Shown one piece after another: positions 8,440-18,796 of a DNA stretch of 43,739 nucleotides. Both the position numbers and the translations under genes were made by a program. Within the stretch, counting starts at the first letter, position 1. Every line of letters starts with the position of its first letter. Under the pieces are notes generated by a model that saw only the letters and a program-made list of their open reading frames with translations, was not told the origin of the DNA and made no database searches. Source of the DNA: Allorhodopirellula solitaria (GTDB lineage Bacteria > Planctomycetota > Planctomycetia > Pirellulales > Pirellulaceae); contig NZ_SJPK01000014.1 of assembly GCF_007859855.1 (NCBI RefSeq), positions 72,257 through 115,995 of the forward strand, in the 5' to 3' direction.

Positions 8440-8580
8440 GCGTCGTCAGCCACCGAAGAAATCGAAGAAACCGAAGAAACAAAAGCTTCACAGCAAGCCC
8501 AGGGCGTTCCCTTCCCAGCAATGTCCTTCCCACAAACATCCCCCTCAACGTCTCAATCATTGAAATAACGGTACGGTCCA
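8440..8580 (+). repeat. Short spacer with a 9-base tandem repeat between atpH and atpA
   Basis: The spacer contains three direct copies of CGAAGAAA at a period of nine or ten bases (about 8455-8481). No gene is visible. The purine-rich run could affect translation of the GTG-started atpA, but I see no stable hairpin. Confidence 0.3.
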
Positions 8581-10098
8581 GTGAAATTCAACAGCGATGA
8601 AATCGCATCGGTCTTGCAAGCCGAGATCGAACAGTTTGACAGCAAGATCGATGTCCGCGAAGTCGGCACGGTTTTGGAAGTCGGTGACGGGATCGCCCGT
8701 GTCTACGGTCTCTCCGGCGTCATGGCTGGCGAGATGGTCGAGTTCCCCAACGGTTCGATCGGACTGGCATTCAACCTGGAAGAGAACAGCGTCGGGGTGA
8801 TCATTCTCGGCGATTACCTGACCATTGAGGAAGGCGACGAAGTCAAAGCCCTCGGCACACTTCTGTCGGTGCCCGCCGGCGAAGCAGTCGTCGGTCGCGT
8901 ACTCGATCCGCTCGGCAATCCACTCGACGGAAAAGGCCCCGTGCAATCGGACGTCACCCGTCCGGTCGAGATCATTGCTACCGGTGTTGCGGAGCGGAAG
9001 CCCGTCACCGAGCCGCTACAGACCGGCATCAAGGCGATCGATTCGATGACGCCGATCGGTCGCGGTCAACGGGAACTGATCATCGGTGACCGCAAGACAG
9101 GCAAAACGGCGATTGCGATCGATGCGATCCTGAACCAAAAAGGTCAGGGCGTGAAGTGTTTCTATGTCGCCATTGGCCAGAAGGATTCGGCGGTCGCCAG
9201 CGTCGTCGATGTGCTTGAACGCTATGGTGCGATGGAATACACCACCGTCATCGCTGCCGGTGCCTCCTCGCCAGCCCCACTCCAGTACATCGCTCCGTAT
9301 GCTGGAACCGCGATGGCAGAGCACTTCATGTTCAACGGCGGTCATGCATTGGTCGTTTATGACGATTTGTCCAAACAAGCGACGGCCTACCGGCAGATGA
9401 GTTTGCTGATGCGTCGTCCACCGGGCAGGGAAGCCTACCCGGGTGACGTGTTCTATTGCCACAGTCGTCTACTCGAACGCTCCTCTAAGCTGTCCGATGA
9501 GCTTGGCGGTGGTTCGATCACCAGCCTGCCCATCATCGAGACTCTCGAGGGCGAGGTTTCCGCTTATATTCCCACCAACGTGATTTCGATCACCGATGGT
9601 CAGATCTACGTCCAGCCCGACTTGTTCTTCTCGGGCGTGCGACCTGCTATGAACCCGGGAATCAGCGTATCTCGCGTTGGCGGGGCCGCTCAAACCAAAG
9701 CGATGAAGAAGGTTTCCGGCGGTTTGCGTCTGCAACTTGCAGCCTTCCGGGCCCTGGAGGCGTTCGCACAGTTGGGCACGGACCTCGACGCCACGACGCA
9801 GAAGGAACTGGACCGGGGATACCGGATGGTGGAACTGCTCAAACAACCTCAGTACCAACCGCTATCGGTCGCCGAACAAGTCGTCAGTATCTATGCCGGT
9901 ACCAATGGTCTGCTCGATGACGTGCCTGTCAAAGAAGTGCAACAGTTCGAGCGTGAAATGCTCGATTTCATTCACGGCAAGCACGAATCTCTGTTCAGCG
10001 ACCTGACGGCGAAGCCTGAACTGAGCGACGAAATTGTAGAGCGGATTGTTGCCGCAGTGAATGAATTCAAATCGATCTACCAAGTCGGCGAAAGGTAA
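8581..10098 (+). CDS. atpA: ATP synthase F1 subunit alpha
   Basis: A 505-residue alpha subunit of normal length. It has the N-terminal beta-barrel ([20 protein letters not shown]), the P-loop GDRKTGKT near residues 170-177, the [18 protein letters not shown] region, and [21 protein letters not shown] near the C-terminal domain with the conserved arginine finger just before it (ISVSRVGG). Alpha binds nucleotide at non-catalytic sites and supplies the arginine finger to beta. It starts with GTG and is followed after six bases by atpG, so translation is probably coupled. Confidence 0.96.
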   Translation: MKFNSDEIASVLQAEIEQFDSKIDVREVGTVLEVGDGIARVYGLSGVMAGEMVEFPNGSIGLAFNLEENSVGVIILGDYLTIEEGDEVKALGTLLSVPAGEAVVGRVLDPLGNPLDGKGPVQSDVTRPVEIIATGVAERKPVTEPLQTGIKAIDSMTPIGRGQRELIIGDRKTGKTAIAIDAILNQKGQGVKCFYVAIGQKDSAVASVVDVLERYGAMEYTTVIAAGASSPAPLQYIAPYAGTAMAEHFMFNGGHALVVYDDLSKQATAYRQMSLLMRRPPGREAYPGDVFYCHSRLLERSSKLSDELGGGSITSLPIIETLEGEVSAYIPTNVISITDGQIYVQPDLFFSGVRPAMNPGISVSRVGGAAQTKAMKKVSGGLRLQLAAFRALEAFAQLGTDLDATTQKELDRGYRMVELLKQPQYQPLSVAEQVVSIYAGTNGLLDDVPVKEVQQFEREMLDFIHGKHESLFSDLTAKPELSDEIVERIVAAVNEFKSIYQVGER

Positions 10099-10104
10099 TC
10101 GGCC

Positions 10105-11004
10105 ATGGCCAACGCACGTGCTCTCGATAAGCGACGCAAGTCAATCCGCAACATCCGCAAGATCACGCGGACAATGGAATTGATCGCAACGGCGCGCTAC
10201 AAGAAAGCGATGGATCGGGCTGCGGCCGCGACGGCGTACACCGATCAAATCACGAAAATCGTCAAGCAGCTGGCCGATGCCGGTACGGACGTGCAGCACC
10301 CGCTGCTCGAACAGCGTGACAACATCAACTCATCACGCGTGTTGGTGCTGGCAAGCAACCGTGGGCTTTGCGGCGGTTACAACGCTTCGATCCTGCGAAC
10401 GGCGATGCCTCACATACGCTCACTCAATGAAGAGATGGAGAGCGTCTCCATCGATGCTTCGGGCAAACGCGGCGTCAACGGTTTGAAATTTCGCGGCATC
10501 GACGCGGACCAGCAGTTCCTGCAGTTCGAAGATCAGCCGGCATACGCCGAAGTTGAAAAGATCGCAGAAGCCTATTTGAAGCAGTACATCACCGGCCAAA
10601 TCGACCGGCTCGATGTGGTCTACACCAAGTTCATCAGCACTTCGAAACAAATTGCGGTAGTGGAAACACTGCTGCCAATCGGATCGCTCGCTGATGAGTC
10701 CGACGACGCTGTGGACGATTCCGTTGGTGCAGGCAACGCCCATTCGCAATACGAGTTCCTGCCCTCGGCAGAAAGTATTCTTGAGGAGGTCGTGCCGACG
10801 AGCTTCAAAGTCAAATTGTTCAAGTGCTTCCTCGACGCAGCCGTGTCGGAGCAAGTCGCTCGGATGATTGCCATGAAGGGAGCCACAGAGAGTGCTGGCG
10901 ATATGATCAAGCAGCTTTCGATGACCTACAACCGTGCTCGTCAAAGCCAAATTACGGGCGAGATCATGGAAATCATCGGCGGCGTCGAAGCCCTGGAAGG
11001 CTAA
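10105..11004 (+). CDS. atpG: ATP synthase F1 subunit gamma
   Basis: A 299-residue central-shaft subunit. The N-terminal helix (LDKRRKSIRNIRKITRTMEL) and C-terminal helix (MKGATESAGDMIKQLSMTYN, then RARQSQITGEIMEIIGG) form the coiled-coil axle. LVLASNRGLCGGYNASI in the middle is the conserved Rossmann-like part. A loop near residues 203-225 (SDDAVDDSVGAGNAHSQYEF) looks like an acidic insertion relative to short gamma subunits. It is tightly linked to atpA; a 141-base spacer with a GCTAG-rich repeat separates it from atpD. Confidence 0.95.
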   Translation: MANARALDKRRKSIRNIRKITRTMELIATARYKKAMDRAAAATAYTDQITKIVKQLADAGTDVQHPLLEQRDNINSSRVLVLASNRGLCGGYNASILRTAMPHIRSLNEEMESVSIDASGKRGVNGLKFRGIDADQQFLQFEDQPAYAEVEKIAEAYLKQYITGQIDRLDVVYTKFISTSKQIAVVETLLPIGSLADESDDAVDDSVGAGNAHSQYEFLPSAESILEEVVPTSFKVKLFKCFLDAAVSEQVARMIAMKGATESAGDMIKQLSMTYNRARQSQITGEIMEIIGGVEALEG

Positions 11005-11013
11005 CGCTTTTCC

Positions 11014-12594
<1,581 letters not shown>

Positions 12595-12597
12595 CCG

Positions 12598-12984
12598 ATG
12601 TCTATTCGATGTGTCGTGGTCACGCCCGAGAGAACCGAGCTTGACCGGGAAGCGGAGTTCGTGGCCCTACCGATGTATGATGGTGAACTCGGCGTGCAAC
12701 CGGGACGCGCACCGATTATCGGGCGGCTCGGCTATGGCGTGCTTCGATTGCAAACCAATGCCGGCCCGCAGCGGTACTTTGTTGATGGCGGTTTTGCGCA
12801 AGTCGAGTCGGACGTGGTCAACGTCTTGACCGCCCGCGCCATCGCCGTTGATTCACTGCAAGCAGACGAAGCGGCGCAGGCTCTTAGCGAAGCATTGGAA
12901 TTGCCCAGCAACACGCCCGAGCTGGCGAAGATCAAGGAGACAGCGGTCCTCCGCGCCCGCGGCCAGCTGCGAGCTGCTCGTTAG
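12598..12984 (+). CDS. atpC: ATP synthase F1 subunit epsilon
   Basis: A 128-residue epsilon subunit, slightly shorter than many. The N-terminal beta-sandwich is clear (VVVTPERTELDREAEFVALP, then MYDGELGVQPGRAPIIGRLG, then YFVDGGFAQVESDVVNVL), followed by a C-terminal helical pair (DEAAQALSEALELP, then ELAKIKETAVLRARGQLRAA). It binds the foot of gamma and may inhibit ATP hydrolysis. It is the last gene of the ATP synthase unit; the next gene, a CDF transporter, starts 101 bases later on the same strand. Confidence 0.93.
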   Translation: MSIRCVVVTPERTELDREAEFVALPMYDGELGVQPGRAPIIGRLGYGVLRLQTNAGPQRYFVDGGFAQVESDVVNVLTARAIAVDSLQADEAAQALSEALELPSNTPELAKIKETAVLRARGQLRAAR

Positions 12985-13085
12985 GGTTGCTCTCGGCCCT
13001 CGCCAACCTTTCTGATCGCCAATCGCTATACTTGTTATCGACTCGCAGCCTAACAATCCCGTGGGCCGCATTTGGGTGAATAGCA

Positions 13086-14000
13086 GTGGTTGACCGGAAT
13101 TCCGTTTCATCGCTTTACCGTGAAGTGACCCAGGCCGCATTGCTCGGTTTGGTCGTGAATCTCGTATTGGGTGTGGTCAAGCTTGTTGGCGGAATTTTAG
13201 GCAGCTCGTTCGCATTGATTGCCGACGCGGTCAATTCAATCGGGGATGTCGTCACCACTCTCGTCGTGCTGTTCGCGCTCCGGGTGGCGCAGCGCCCCGC
13301 CGATGCAGAGCACCCCTACGGTCACTCCCGCGCCGAGGGGATTGCCGCCTCGAACGTCGCTCTGCTGGTGATCATTTCGGCGGTATTGGTCGGTTGGGAA
13401 GCGATTCAGCGGATCTCGACCGAGCATACGGTGCCACCGGCTTGGACGTTGTGGATAGCCGGCGGCAACGTGATCATCAAAGAGGGTCTGTACCGTTACA
13501 AGGTCCAGGTGGGCAAGCGTACCGGGTCGGCTTCGATCATCGCCAATGCCTGGGATCATCGCAGCGATGCGTTATGCGCCTTGGCAGTACTGATTGGCTT
13601 GGCGGCCGTTCGGTTCGGTGGCCCACGGTTCGCTTGGGCTGACGAAGCGGCGTCACTGGTCGTCGTCGCGGCCATCGTCTGGACTGGGGTCCAGCTGTTT
13701 CGAGCCAGCGCCAGCGAACTGATGGATGTCCAAGCCAATCCAGACTTAGTCGACAGGATGCGAGCGGCAGCTGTGGAGGTCGACGGCGTCGAAAATGTGG
13801 AAACCCTCTGGGTGAGGAAGTCGGGACTGGAGTACTTCGCTGACATTCATATTGAGGTGGATCAGGCTCTAACTGTTGCGGAGGGGCATCGGATCGGGCA
13901 CCGAGTCAAGGATCACTTGCTCGAACAATTCATCAGCTTGCGAGACGTGCTCGTGCATTTGGAGCCTTATCCGCACGAGCATCATCAGAATTCGCTCTGA
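13086..14000 (+). CDS. Cation diffusion facilitator, predicted Mn2+ exporter
   Basis: A 304-residue CDF transporter with about six membrane helices and a cytoplasmic C-terminal domain (ELMDVQANPDLVDRMRAAAV, then HIEVDQALTVAEGHRIGHRV). The metal-site residues are Asn and Asp in helix 2 (ADAVNSIGD, N-x3-D) and Asp and Asp in helix 5 (AWDHRSDAL, D-x3-D). Zn-type CDFs usually have HxxxD in helix 5, while N/D with D/D is the pattern of Mn-type CDFs, so Mn2+ (or Fe2+) is predicted. EHPYGHSRAEG is the conserved loop after helix 2. The start is GTG. Specificity is an inference from four residues. Confidence 0.85.
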   Translation: MVDRNSVSSLYREVTQAALLGLVVNLVLGVVKLVGGILGSSFALIADAVNSIGDVVTTLVVLFALRVAQRPADAEHPYGHSRAEGIAASNVALLVIISAVLVGWEAIQRISTEHTVPPAWTLWIAGGNVIIKEGLYRYKVQVGKRTGSASIIANAWDHRSDALCALAVLIGLAAVRFGGPRFAWADEAASLVVVAAIVWTGVQLFRASASELMDVQANPDLVDRMRAAAVEVDGVENVETLWVRKSGLEYFADIHIEVDQALTVAEGHRIGHRVKDHLLEQFISLRDVLVHLEPYPHEHHQNSL

Positions 14001-14188
14001 AGGATGAAGTCGTGCGGCTGCTTGGCTTTGCGTGAATGGGTGCAGCAAACGTCGCATGCCCTCCGATTCGCAGAGGTGCCGGCCGTGGGGAATCGCAGGT
14101 CATGCTTGGCAAAATCCCACCGATGTTACATTTCCTCGCAATTCATTAGAGTAGAACGCTAATCCTCGTCCTCCACGAAAAAACTCTC

Positions 14189-15538
14189 ATGAGCGAATTG
14201 ATTATCAGTGTCAGCGGTCTGCGCGGCATCGTTGGTGAAACCTTGACCCCGGACGTGGCCTGCCGATATATCGCGAGCTTTGCAGCTTCGATTCCGCCGG
14301 GGCCGGTCGTCGTCGGGCGTGATGGACGCACAACTGGGCCTATGTTGAAGGCCGCGATTATCGCGGCGCTCAACGCCTGCGGCCGCGATGTGATTGACGC
14401 TGACGTGGCAGCGACCCCAACGATTGGGGTACTCGTCCGAGAGACGTCTGCAGCAGGCGGAGTTCAGATTTCTGCCAGTCACAACCCACCGCCGTACAAC
14501 GGCATCAAGTTGTTTGGTAGTGACGGACGCGTGCTCGATGCAGAATCGGGCGGCCGAATCCGAGACGGCTTTCTCCAGGGCACCGCCGCCTGGTGTCGAT
14601 ACGATGCGATTGGATCGTCGCAATCAGCTGAGGATCCCCACGCCCCCCATCTCGAGAAAGTGCTCGCGACGATCGATGCGGAGCCGGTCCGCAAGGCCAA
14701 GTTCCAGGTCCTTTTAGACAGCAACCACGGCGCGGGCGGTTTGCTCGGCGTGCGATTGCTAGAATCCCTCGGATGCAAGGTTACCGCCGTTGGACAGGAG
14801 CCGACGGGGGTCTTCGCCCATGTCCCCGAACCGACCGCCTCCAATCTGACCGAGATCGCAGCACAGGTTGCCAGCAGCGGCTGCGCGATCGGGTTTTGCC
14901 AGGACCCGGATGCGGATCGATTGGCATTGATCGATGAGAATGGCCGCTATATCGGTGAAGAGGCGACCCTGGCACTGTGTGTCCAACGCGCGATGATGGT
15001 CGGTCGCACCGACGGGCCCATCGTGATCAATGGAGCCACCAGCTCGATGAGCGGACTCGTCGCGGAACAGTTCGGAGTCGAAACGCTTCGCAGTGCCGTC
15101 GGCGAAGCCAATGTCGCCGACATGATGATCGCCCACTCAGCAGCCTACGGCGGCGAAGGCAACGGTGGGCCAATTGATCCAACGGTCGGTTATGTCCGCG
15201 ATAGCTTTGTCGGCATGGCGCAGATCCTCGATCTGCTCTGCCGTACCGGCAAACCGCTCAGCCAACTCGCTGACGAATTGCCTCAGCGGGCGATCCACAA
15301 AGATAAATCCGAAGTCTCGGCAAGCCAATTGCCCGAGATCCTCCGCCGCTTGCAAAATCATTTCCAGGATGCGCAAGCCGACACCAACGATGGTTTACGC
15401 CTCCAGTGGAGTGACTCCTGGCTGTTGGTCCGCGGCAGCAACACCGAGCCGATCGTCCGGATGATCGCCGAGGCGGAAACCACGGAACAAGCGAAGTCAT
15501 TGTGCGATGCTGCGGCAGAGCTCATTGTTCATGAGTAG
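14189..15538 (+). CDS. glmM: Phosphoglucosamine mutase / phosphomannomutase family enzyme
   Basis: A 449-residue alpha-D-phosphohexomutase. The catalytic phosphoserine loop is GVQISASHNPPPYNG, the Mg-binding loop is DPDADRLALI, the sugar-binding loop is GEGNGGPI, and the phosphate-binding loop near the C-terminus is RGSNTEPIVR. GlmM converts glucosamine-6-phosphate to glucosamine-1-phosphate for UDP-GlcNAc; family members that use mannose or glucose phosphates share these motifs, so the substrate is not certain. All four domains are present. The ATG at 14189 gives the usual N-terminus (LIISVSGLRGIVGETLTP). Confidence 0.85.
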   Translation: MSELIISVSGLRGIVGETLTPDVACRYIASFAASIPPGPVVVGRDGRTTGPMLKAAIIAALNACGRDVIDADVAATPTIGVLVRETSAAGGVQISASHNPPPYNGIKLFGSDGRVLDAESGGRIRDGFLQGTAAWCRYDAIGSSQSAEDPHAPHLEKVLATIDAEPVRKAKFQVLLDSNHGAGGLLGVRLLESLGCKVTAVGQEPTGVFAHVPEPTASNLTEIAAQVASSGCAIGFCQDPDADRLALIDENGRYIGEEATLALCVQRAMMVGRTDGPIVINGATSSMSGLVAEQFGVETLRSAVGEANVADMMIAHSAAYGGEGNGGPIDPTVGYVRDSFVGMAQILDLLCRTGKPLSQLADELPQRAIHKDKSEVSASQLPEILRRLQNHFQDAQADTNDGLRLQWSDSWLLVRGSNTEPIVRMIAEAETTEQAKSLCDAAAELIVHE

Positions 15539-15546
15539 CAAGATCC

Positions 15547-15586
15547 CCCCGAGAGGCAGGTAGGCGACTCGGGGAACGACGCCTAC
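15547..15586 (+). ncRNA. Possible H-type pseudoknot in the leader of the ATP-grasp gene
   Basis: Two interleaved perfect 7-base-pair stems: CCCCGAG (15547-15553) with CTCGGGG (15568-15574), and GTAGGCG (15560-15566) with CGCCTAC (15580-15586). The connecting loops would be 6, 1 and 5 bases, possible for an H-type pseudoknot; otherwise they are two mutually exclusive hairpins. It ends 20 bases before the ATG at 15607, after the stop of glmM. It could be a translational control element or a mere terminator relic. Confidence 0.4.
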
Positions 15587-15606
15587 TTTCAATCAAGGCA
15601 AACGGT

Positions 15607-16743
15607 ATGCTCAACAGCGACACGTCACCTCGTTCGACCCGGCCACGAGTCTTTGTGGGGGAATATTTGTGCGGCGGCGGTATGCTCGACACCCCGCTCG
15701 ACGCAATCCCTCCATCCTTGCTCCGTGAGGGAACCGCGATGTGGCGGGCGATCGTCGATGATGTGGCGCAGTGGGCGATTGTTCAAACGCCGGTAGATCC
15801 ACGACTATCGCTACCAGAATCATCGCTTCAGCCATCTGACCAGACCGCGGTGCAGACCGTTGTCATGCAACCGTGTGCCGAGCCCTGGGTAGGATGGATT
15901 GATGCGGCACGGGACTGCGAGTTCGCTCTCGTCGTCATTCCGGAAAGCGATGATTTGTCGACGAAGGGAATCTCATTGATGCGGGCGGCAGGAATTCACG
16001 TGCTCGCCCCCACCGGCGGCGCGATTGGTTTGACCGTCGACAAATGGTCGACCGCGAAATGGCTGCATCAACATGACATTGCCCATCCCGATACCTGGTC
16101 ACTGGAACCGCATCGTCGTGGCACCGCGGGCCGACATTACGTGCATTCTCGCCCCCACGCGGCAGGATTACTCGACACGCCGGTTCCCGGCAGCGACGTC
16201 CCGGGATTCCTCGTCAAACCGCGTGACGGCTGCGGCGCGATGGGAATTCGTTGGTTCAATGAGTTAGACGCGGCGCTAGCGTCGATGGGACAGCACGAGA
16301 TCACGCAGCAGTACTTTCATGGCCGCTCTGCGTCGGTTTCCGTTGTCGCCAATGGCGAAAATGGCCGCGTGTGCATGTTGCCAGCCGTGTGGCAGAACAT
16401 CGAGGAAGTGCCACACACAGCTTCACCGGAAAGCCACTTCGTCTATCTCGGCGGCAGTGGCCCGCTGCCGAGTGAACTGCAACTTCGCGCCCAGGCACTG
16501 ACCTCACGCATCCTGCAAGCACTACCTGGAAAAATTTGCGGTTTCGTCGGCATCGACATGATCCTTGGCAACGACGCCAACCATGACTGCGTCATTGAGG
16601 TCAACCCGAGGCTGACGACCTCCTACATCGGCCAGCGGCAAATGACAGACGAGAACCTGACCCAGCGACTTGTAACTGAGCAGGACCATCCTCCTGCGTT
16701 CACGGTGTCACCGGAATCCGTCCACTGGGACCTCCAAAACTGA
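15607..16743 (+). CDS. ATP-grasp ligase of the MfnD/COG1821 type
   Basis: A 378-residue ATP-grasp protein. The N-terminus has the family start VFVGEYLCGGG. GFLVKPRDGCGAMGIRW is the ATP-binding strand pair with the glycine-rich loop, and GFVGIDMILG followed by VIEVNPRLTTSYIGQRQM is the Mg/ATP site with the NPRLTTSY signature. COG1821 proteins include MfnD, tyramine-glutamate ligase of methanofuran synthesis, and homologues lie in the C1-transfer gene sets of methylotrophs and planctomycetes. A role in making a methanofuran-like cofactor for tetrahydromethanopterin-linked formaldehyde oxidation is therefore likely but inferred; no other C1 gene lies in this window. AAGG at about 15595-15598 is the likely ribosome-binding site. 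Confidence 0.75.
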   Translation: MLNSDTSPRSTRPRVFVGEYLCGGGMLDTPLDAIPPSLLREGTAMWRAIVDDVAQWAIVQTPVDPRLSLPESSLQPSDQTAVQTVVMQPCAEPWVGWIDAARDCEFALVVIPESDDLSTKGISLMRAAGIHVLAPTGGAIGLTVDKWSTAKWLHQHDIAHPDTWSLEPHRRGTAGRHYVHSRPHAAGLLDTPVPGSDVPGFLVKPRDGCGAMGIRWFNELDAALASMGQHEITQQYFHGRSASVSVVANGENGRVCMLPAVWQNIEEVPHTASPESHFVYLGGSGPLPSELQLRAQALTSRILQALPGKICGFVGIDMILGNDANHDCVIEVNPRLTTSYIGQRQMTDENLTQRLVTEQDHPPAFTVSPESVHWDLQN

Positions 16744-16878
16744 GCCGACGCCGTAACGGGCTGTCGATTCAATCGGCGTTGGCGCGGCAACGGTGAGCCG
16801 AGGGCAGCAAGACCACTCACCGCAGCAATCAATCATCCGCGATGGCATCGACCGTTGCTGCGGCGCGCCAACATGGAC

Positions 16879-17664
16879 TCATTTCGCCAACTTCTTCTCC
16901 TGTCGTGCCACCAGCCGTTTCTGGTAGCGAGTTTGCACAACATCGACGATGATCATGGTCGCTAGCACGAAATAGAACGTGCTCTTGGGCATATGATGGA
17001 CTTCGTGACCAAAAAGCGAAACATGAGCCAGCTCACCGCCCTCGCTTACCAGCATGACACCGACGATAAAGAGAATGAACAGACCGAGCACCTCGAACAT
17101 CCGGTTTTTCTTAATGAACTCCGCGACTTTGTCAGCCATCACGATCATGAGAATGCCCGAGATAATGATTGCGGTGGACATGATCCACATGTTCTTGCTC
17201 AATGCCATCGCGCTCAGGATCGAATCGAATGAGAACACCAGGTTCATGACCACGATCAACGCGATTGCTTTGCCAACGCTCGACGTCGGCTTCTCTTCCC
17301 CGTGCCCCACTTCAGGGTCCGAAAGCAGGTGATGAATCTCCTTGATCGCCGTCCAGAGGATGAAGGCACCACCAAAGAAAACGATCAGGCTGTGACCGGA
17401 GACGGCCATATCCATATAGCCATTGTGAAGCTCGAAAAAAGAGTCTTCGAGCAGCGTGATCAAGTGCACGACTACAAAAAGCAATACGATCCGGAGCGCG
17501 ATCGCCACTCCGATCCCGAGTTTGCGGACCATGGACTGCTTGTCATCGGCAACCCGCTTGCTCTCGAGGGAGATATACAGCAGGTTGTCGAACCCTAGCA
17601 CAGCTTGCAGGAGGACAAGCATACCGAGTGTGAACAATCCGGAGATTGTAAAAAGTTCAGCCAT
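16879..17664 (-). CDS. TerC family integral membrane protein
   Basis: A 261-residue TerC-type membrane protein with about seven hydrophobic helices. The family acidic motifs are present: LGFDNLLYISL in helix 1 (the FDN motif) and NLVFSFDSILSAMAL in a central helix (FDS motif). A charged loop (SDPEVGHGEEKPTSS) divides the halves. TerC proteins are linked to tellurite resistance and Mn2+ export; here Mn2+ or other metal export is plausible. It lies 10 bases after the nucleoside hydrolase gene on the same strand and is probably co-transcribed with it. Confidence 0.88.
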   Translation of the reverse strand: MAELFTISGLFTLGMLVLLQAVLGFDNLLYISLESKRVADDKQSMVRKLGIGVAIALRIVLLFVVVHLITLLEDSFFELHNGYMDMAVSGHSLIVFFGGAFILWTAIKEIHHLLSDPEVGHGEEKPTSSVGKAIALIVVMNLVFSFDSILSAMALSKNMWIMSTAIIISGILMIVMADKVAEFIKKNRMFEVLGLFILFIVGVMLVSEGGELAHVSLFGHEVHHMPKSTFYFVLATMIIVDVVQTRYQKRLVARQEKKLAK

Positions 17665-17673
17665 GAGAAGATT

Positions 17674-18615
17674 CTATGTTTGCTGGCCAGCGTAACGCAG
17701 GCCGCGGATGATTGCATCGCGGACGTCGGAACTGGAAGCACGACGCGCGACTTCCATATTGGTTTGCCATTCCGGTCGCATGCGACGATCAAACAGCGTC
17801 ATGCCGCGCGTCAGCGTACCGTTGACCTCCACATCACCCGCCATTTCTTCCCACTGAAACAGGTCCGGTTCGAGCAGGGACACGATCGTCACAGCATCCT
17901 GCAGTGGCATGACCTCGCGGCCGAGTTTCTGATGGCCGGCGCGGAATTTATAAGGCAGGATCTTATGCAACAACCATCCCGCACGCGAGGAGACATCGGG
18001 TAGCTTTTCGAGCAGATCGAGACCAAATGTGATCGAATCCGTCACGTCGAGCGGCACGAGACTCTTCGTCGTCGGCGATGCAAAGACTTCTTGGGCGCTG
18101 CCGGGATCGAAAAAGAAATTCATCTCGGCAACAGCCGTCGCGTTGCCGCTCTGAGCCACTGCCCCGCCGCTGATGATGACTTTGTCAATCAAAGGTGCGA
18201 TCATTGGGTCGCGGCGCAGCAACCGAGCCATGTTCGACAGCGGCCCCAAACAAACGATCGTCACCTCACCGGGATAGCGCCGAATGAAGTCGGCCATTAC
18301 CTTATCGCTGGGGTGATCGTTCTGCCGCGACGCCGAGGGAAAGTGACAGCCGGCTAAACCGTCGGGCCCGTTGAGATGCATGTCATCGAGCACAGGTGCA
18401 TCGGCCGGCGTTACCGCCGAACCGACACGTGGATAGCGTGCCGGATCCAGTTTAGCAATGATCGCTGCGGTATTCGCATTGGCCACCTTCGCATCGACCG
18501 TGCCCGCAGTGGCCGTGACAGCCAGGACGTGCAAACGCGGATCAAATAACGCCATCGTAATGGCAACCGCGTCGTCGATTCCAGGATCGCAGTCGAGTAT
18601 AATTTTTCGTGACAT
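17674..18615 (-). CDS. Nucleoside hydrolase (IunH-like)
   Basis: A 313-residue inosine/uridine-preferring nucleoside hydrolase family enzyme, which cleaves the N-glycosidic bond of nucleosides to ribose and base. The N-terminal Ca2+-binding motif DCDPGIDDAVAI lies at residues 8-19. VTIVCLGPLSNMARLL and VISGGAVAQSGNATAVAEMN, followed by FFFDPGSAQEVF, match conserved active-site and ribose-binding regions. Length is typical. It starts with ATG and is followed by the TerC gene after 10 bases. Which nucleoside it prefers cannot be read from the sequence. Confidence 0.88.
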   Translation of the reverse strand: MSRKIILDCDPGIDDAVAITMALFDPRLHVLAVTATAGTVDAKVANANTAAIIAKLDPARYPRVGSAVTPADAPVLDDMHLNGPDGLAGCHFPSASRQNDHPSDKVMADFIRRYPGEVTIVCLGPLSNMARLLRRDPMIAPLIDKVIISGGAVAQSGNATAVAEMNFFFDPGSAQEVFASPTTKSLVPLDVTDSITFGLDLLEKLPDVSSRAGWLLHKILPYKFRAGHQKLGREVMPLQDAVTIVSLLEPDLFQWEEMAGDVEVNGTLTRGMTLFDRRMRPEWQTNMEVARRASSSDVRDAIIRGLRYAGQQT

Positions 18616-18796
18616 GCCTTTAGTCTAAGATCTCCGCCCCCGGTGGAGAAGAGGAGAAGACGAGCACGCGAAAATAACGCTACTGGCGTCGACGGGTGGC
18701 GATGGAAGCTTACAAGAGGCAAAATGCCGGCCCCCTCGACAGACCACTCATCACGGACTGATTCGTTTCTCCTGCGCACTCCCACTCTTGACCGCA

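Noticed and set aside
16744-17664. A Mn-sensing riboswitch of the yybP-ykoY type for the TerC gene
   Set aside because: The TerC gene starts 10 bases after the nucleoside hydrolase gene, leaving no room for such a leader.
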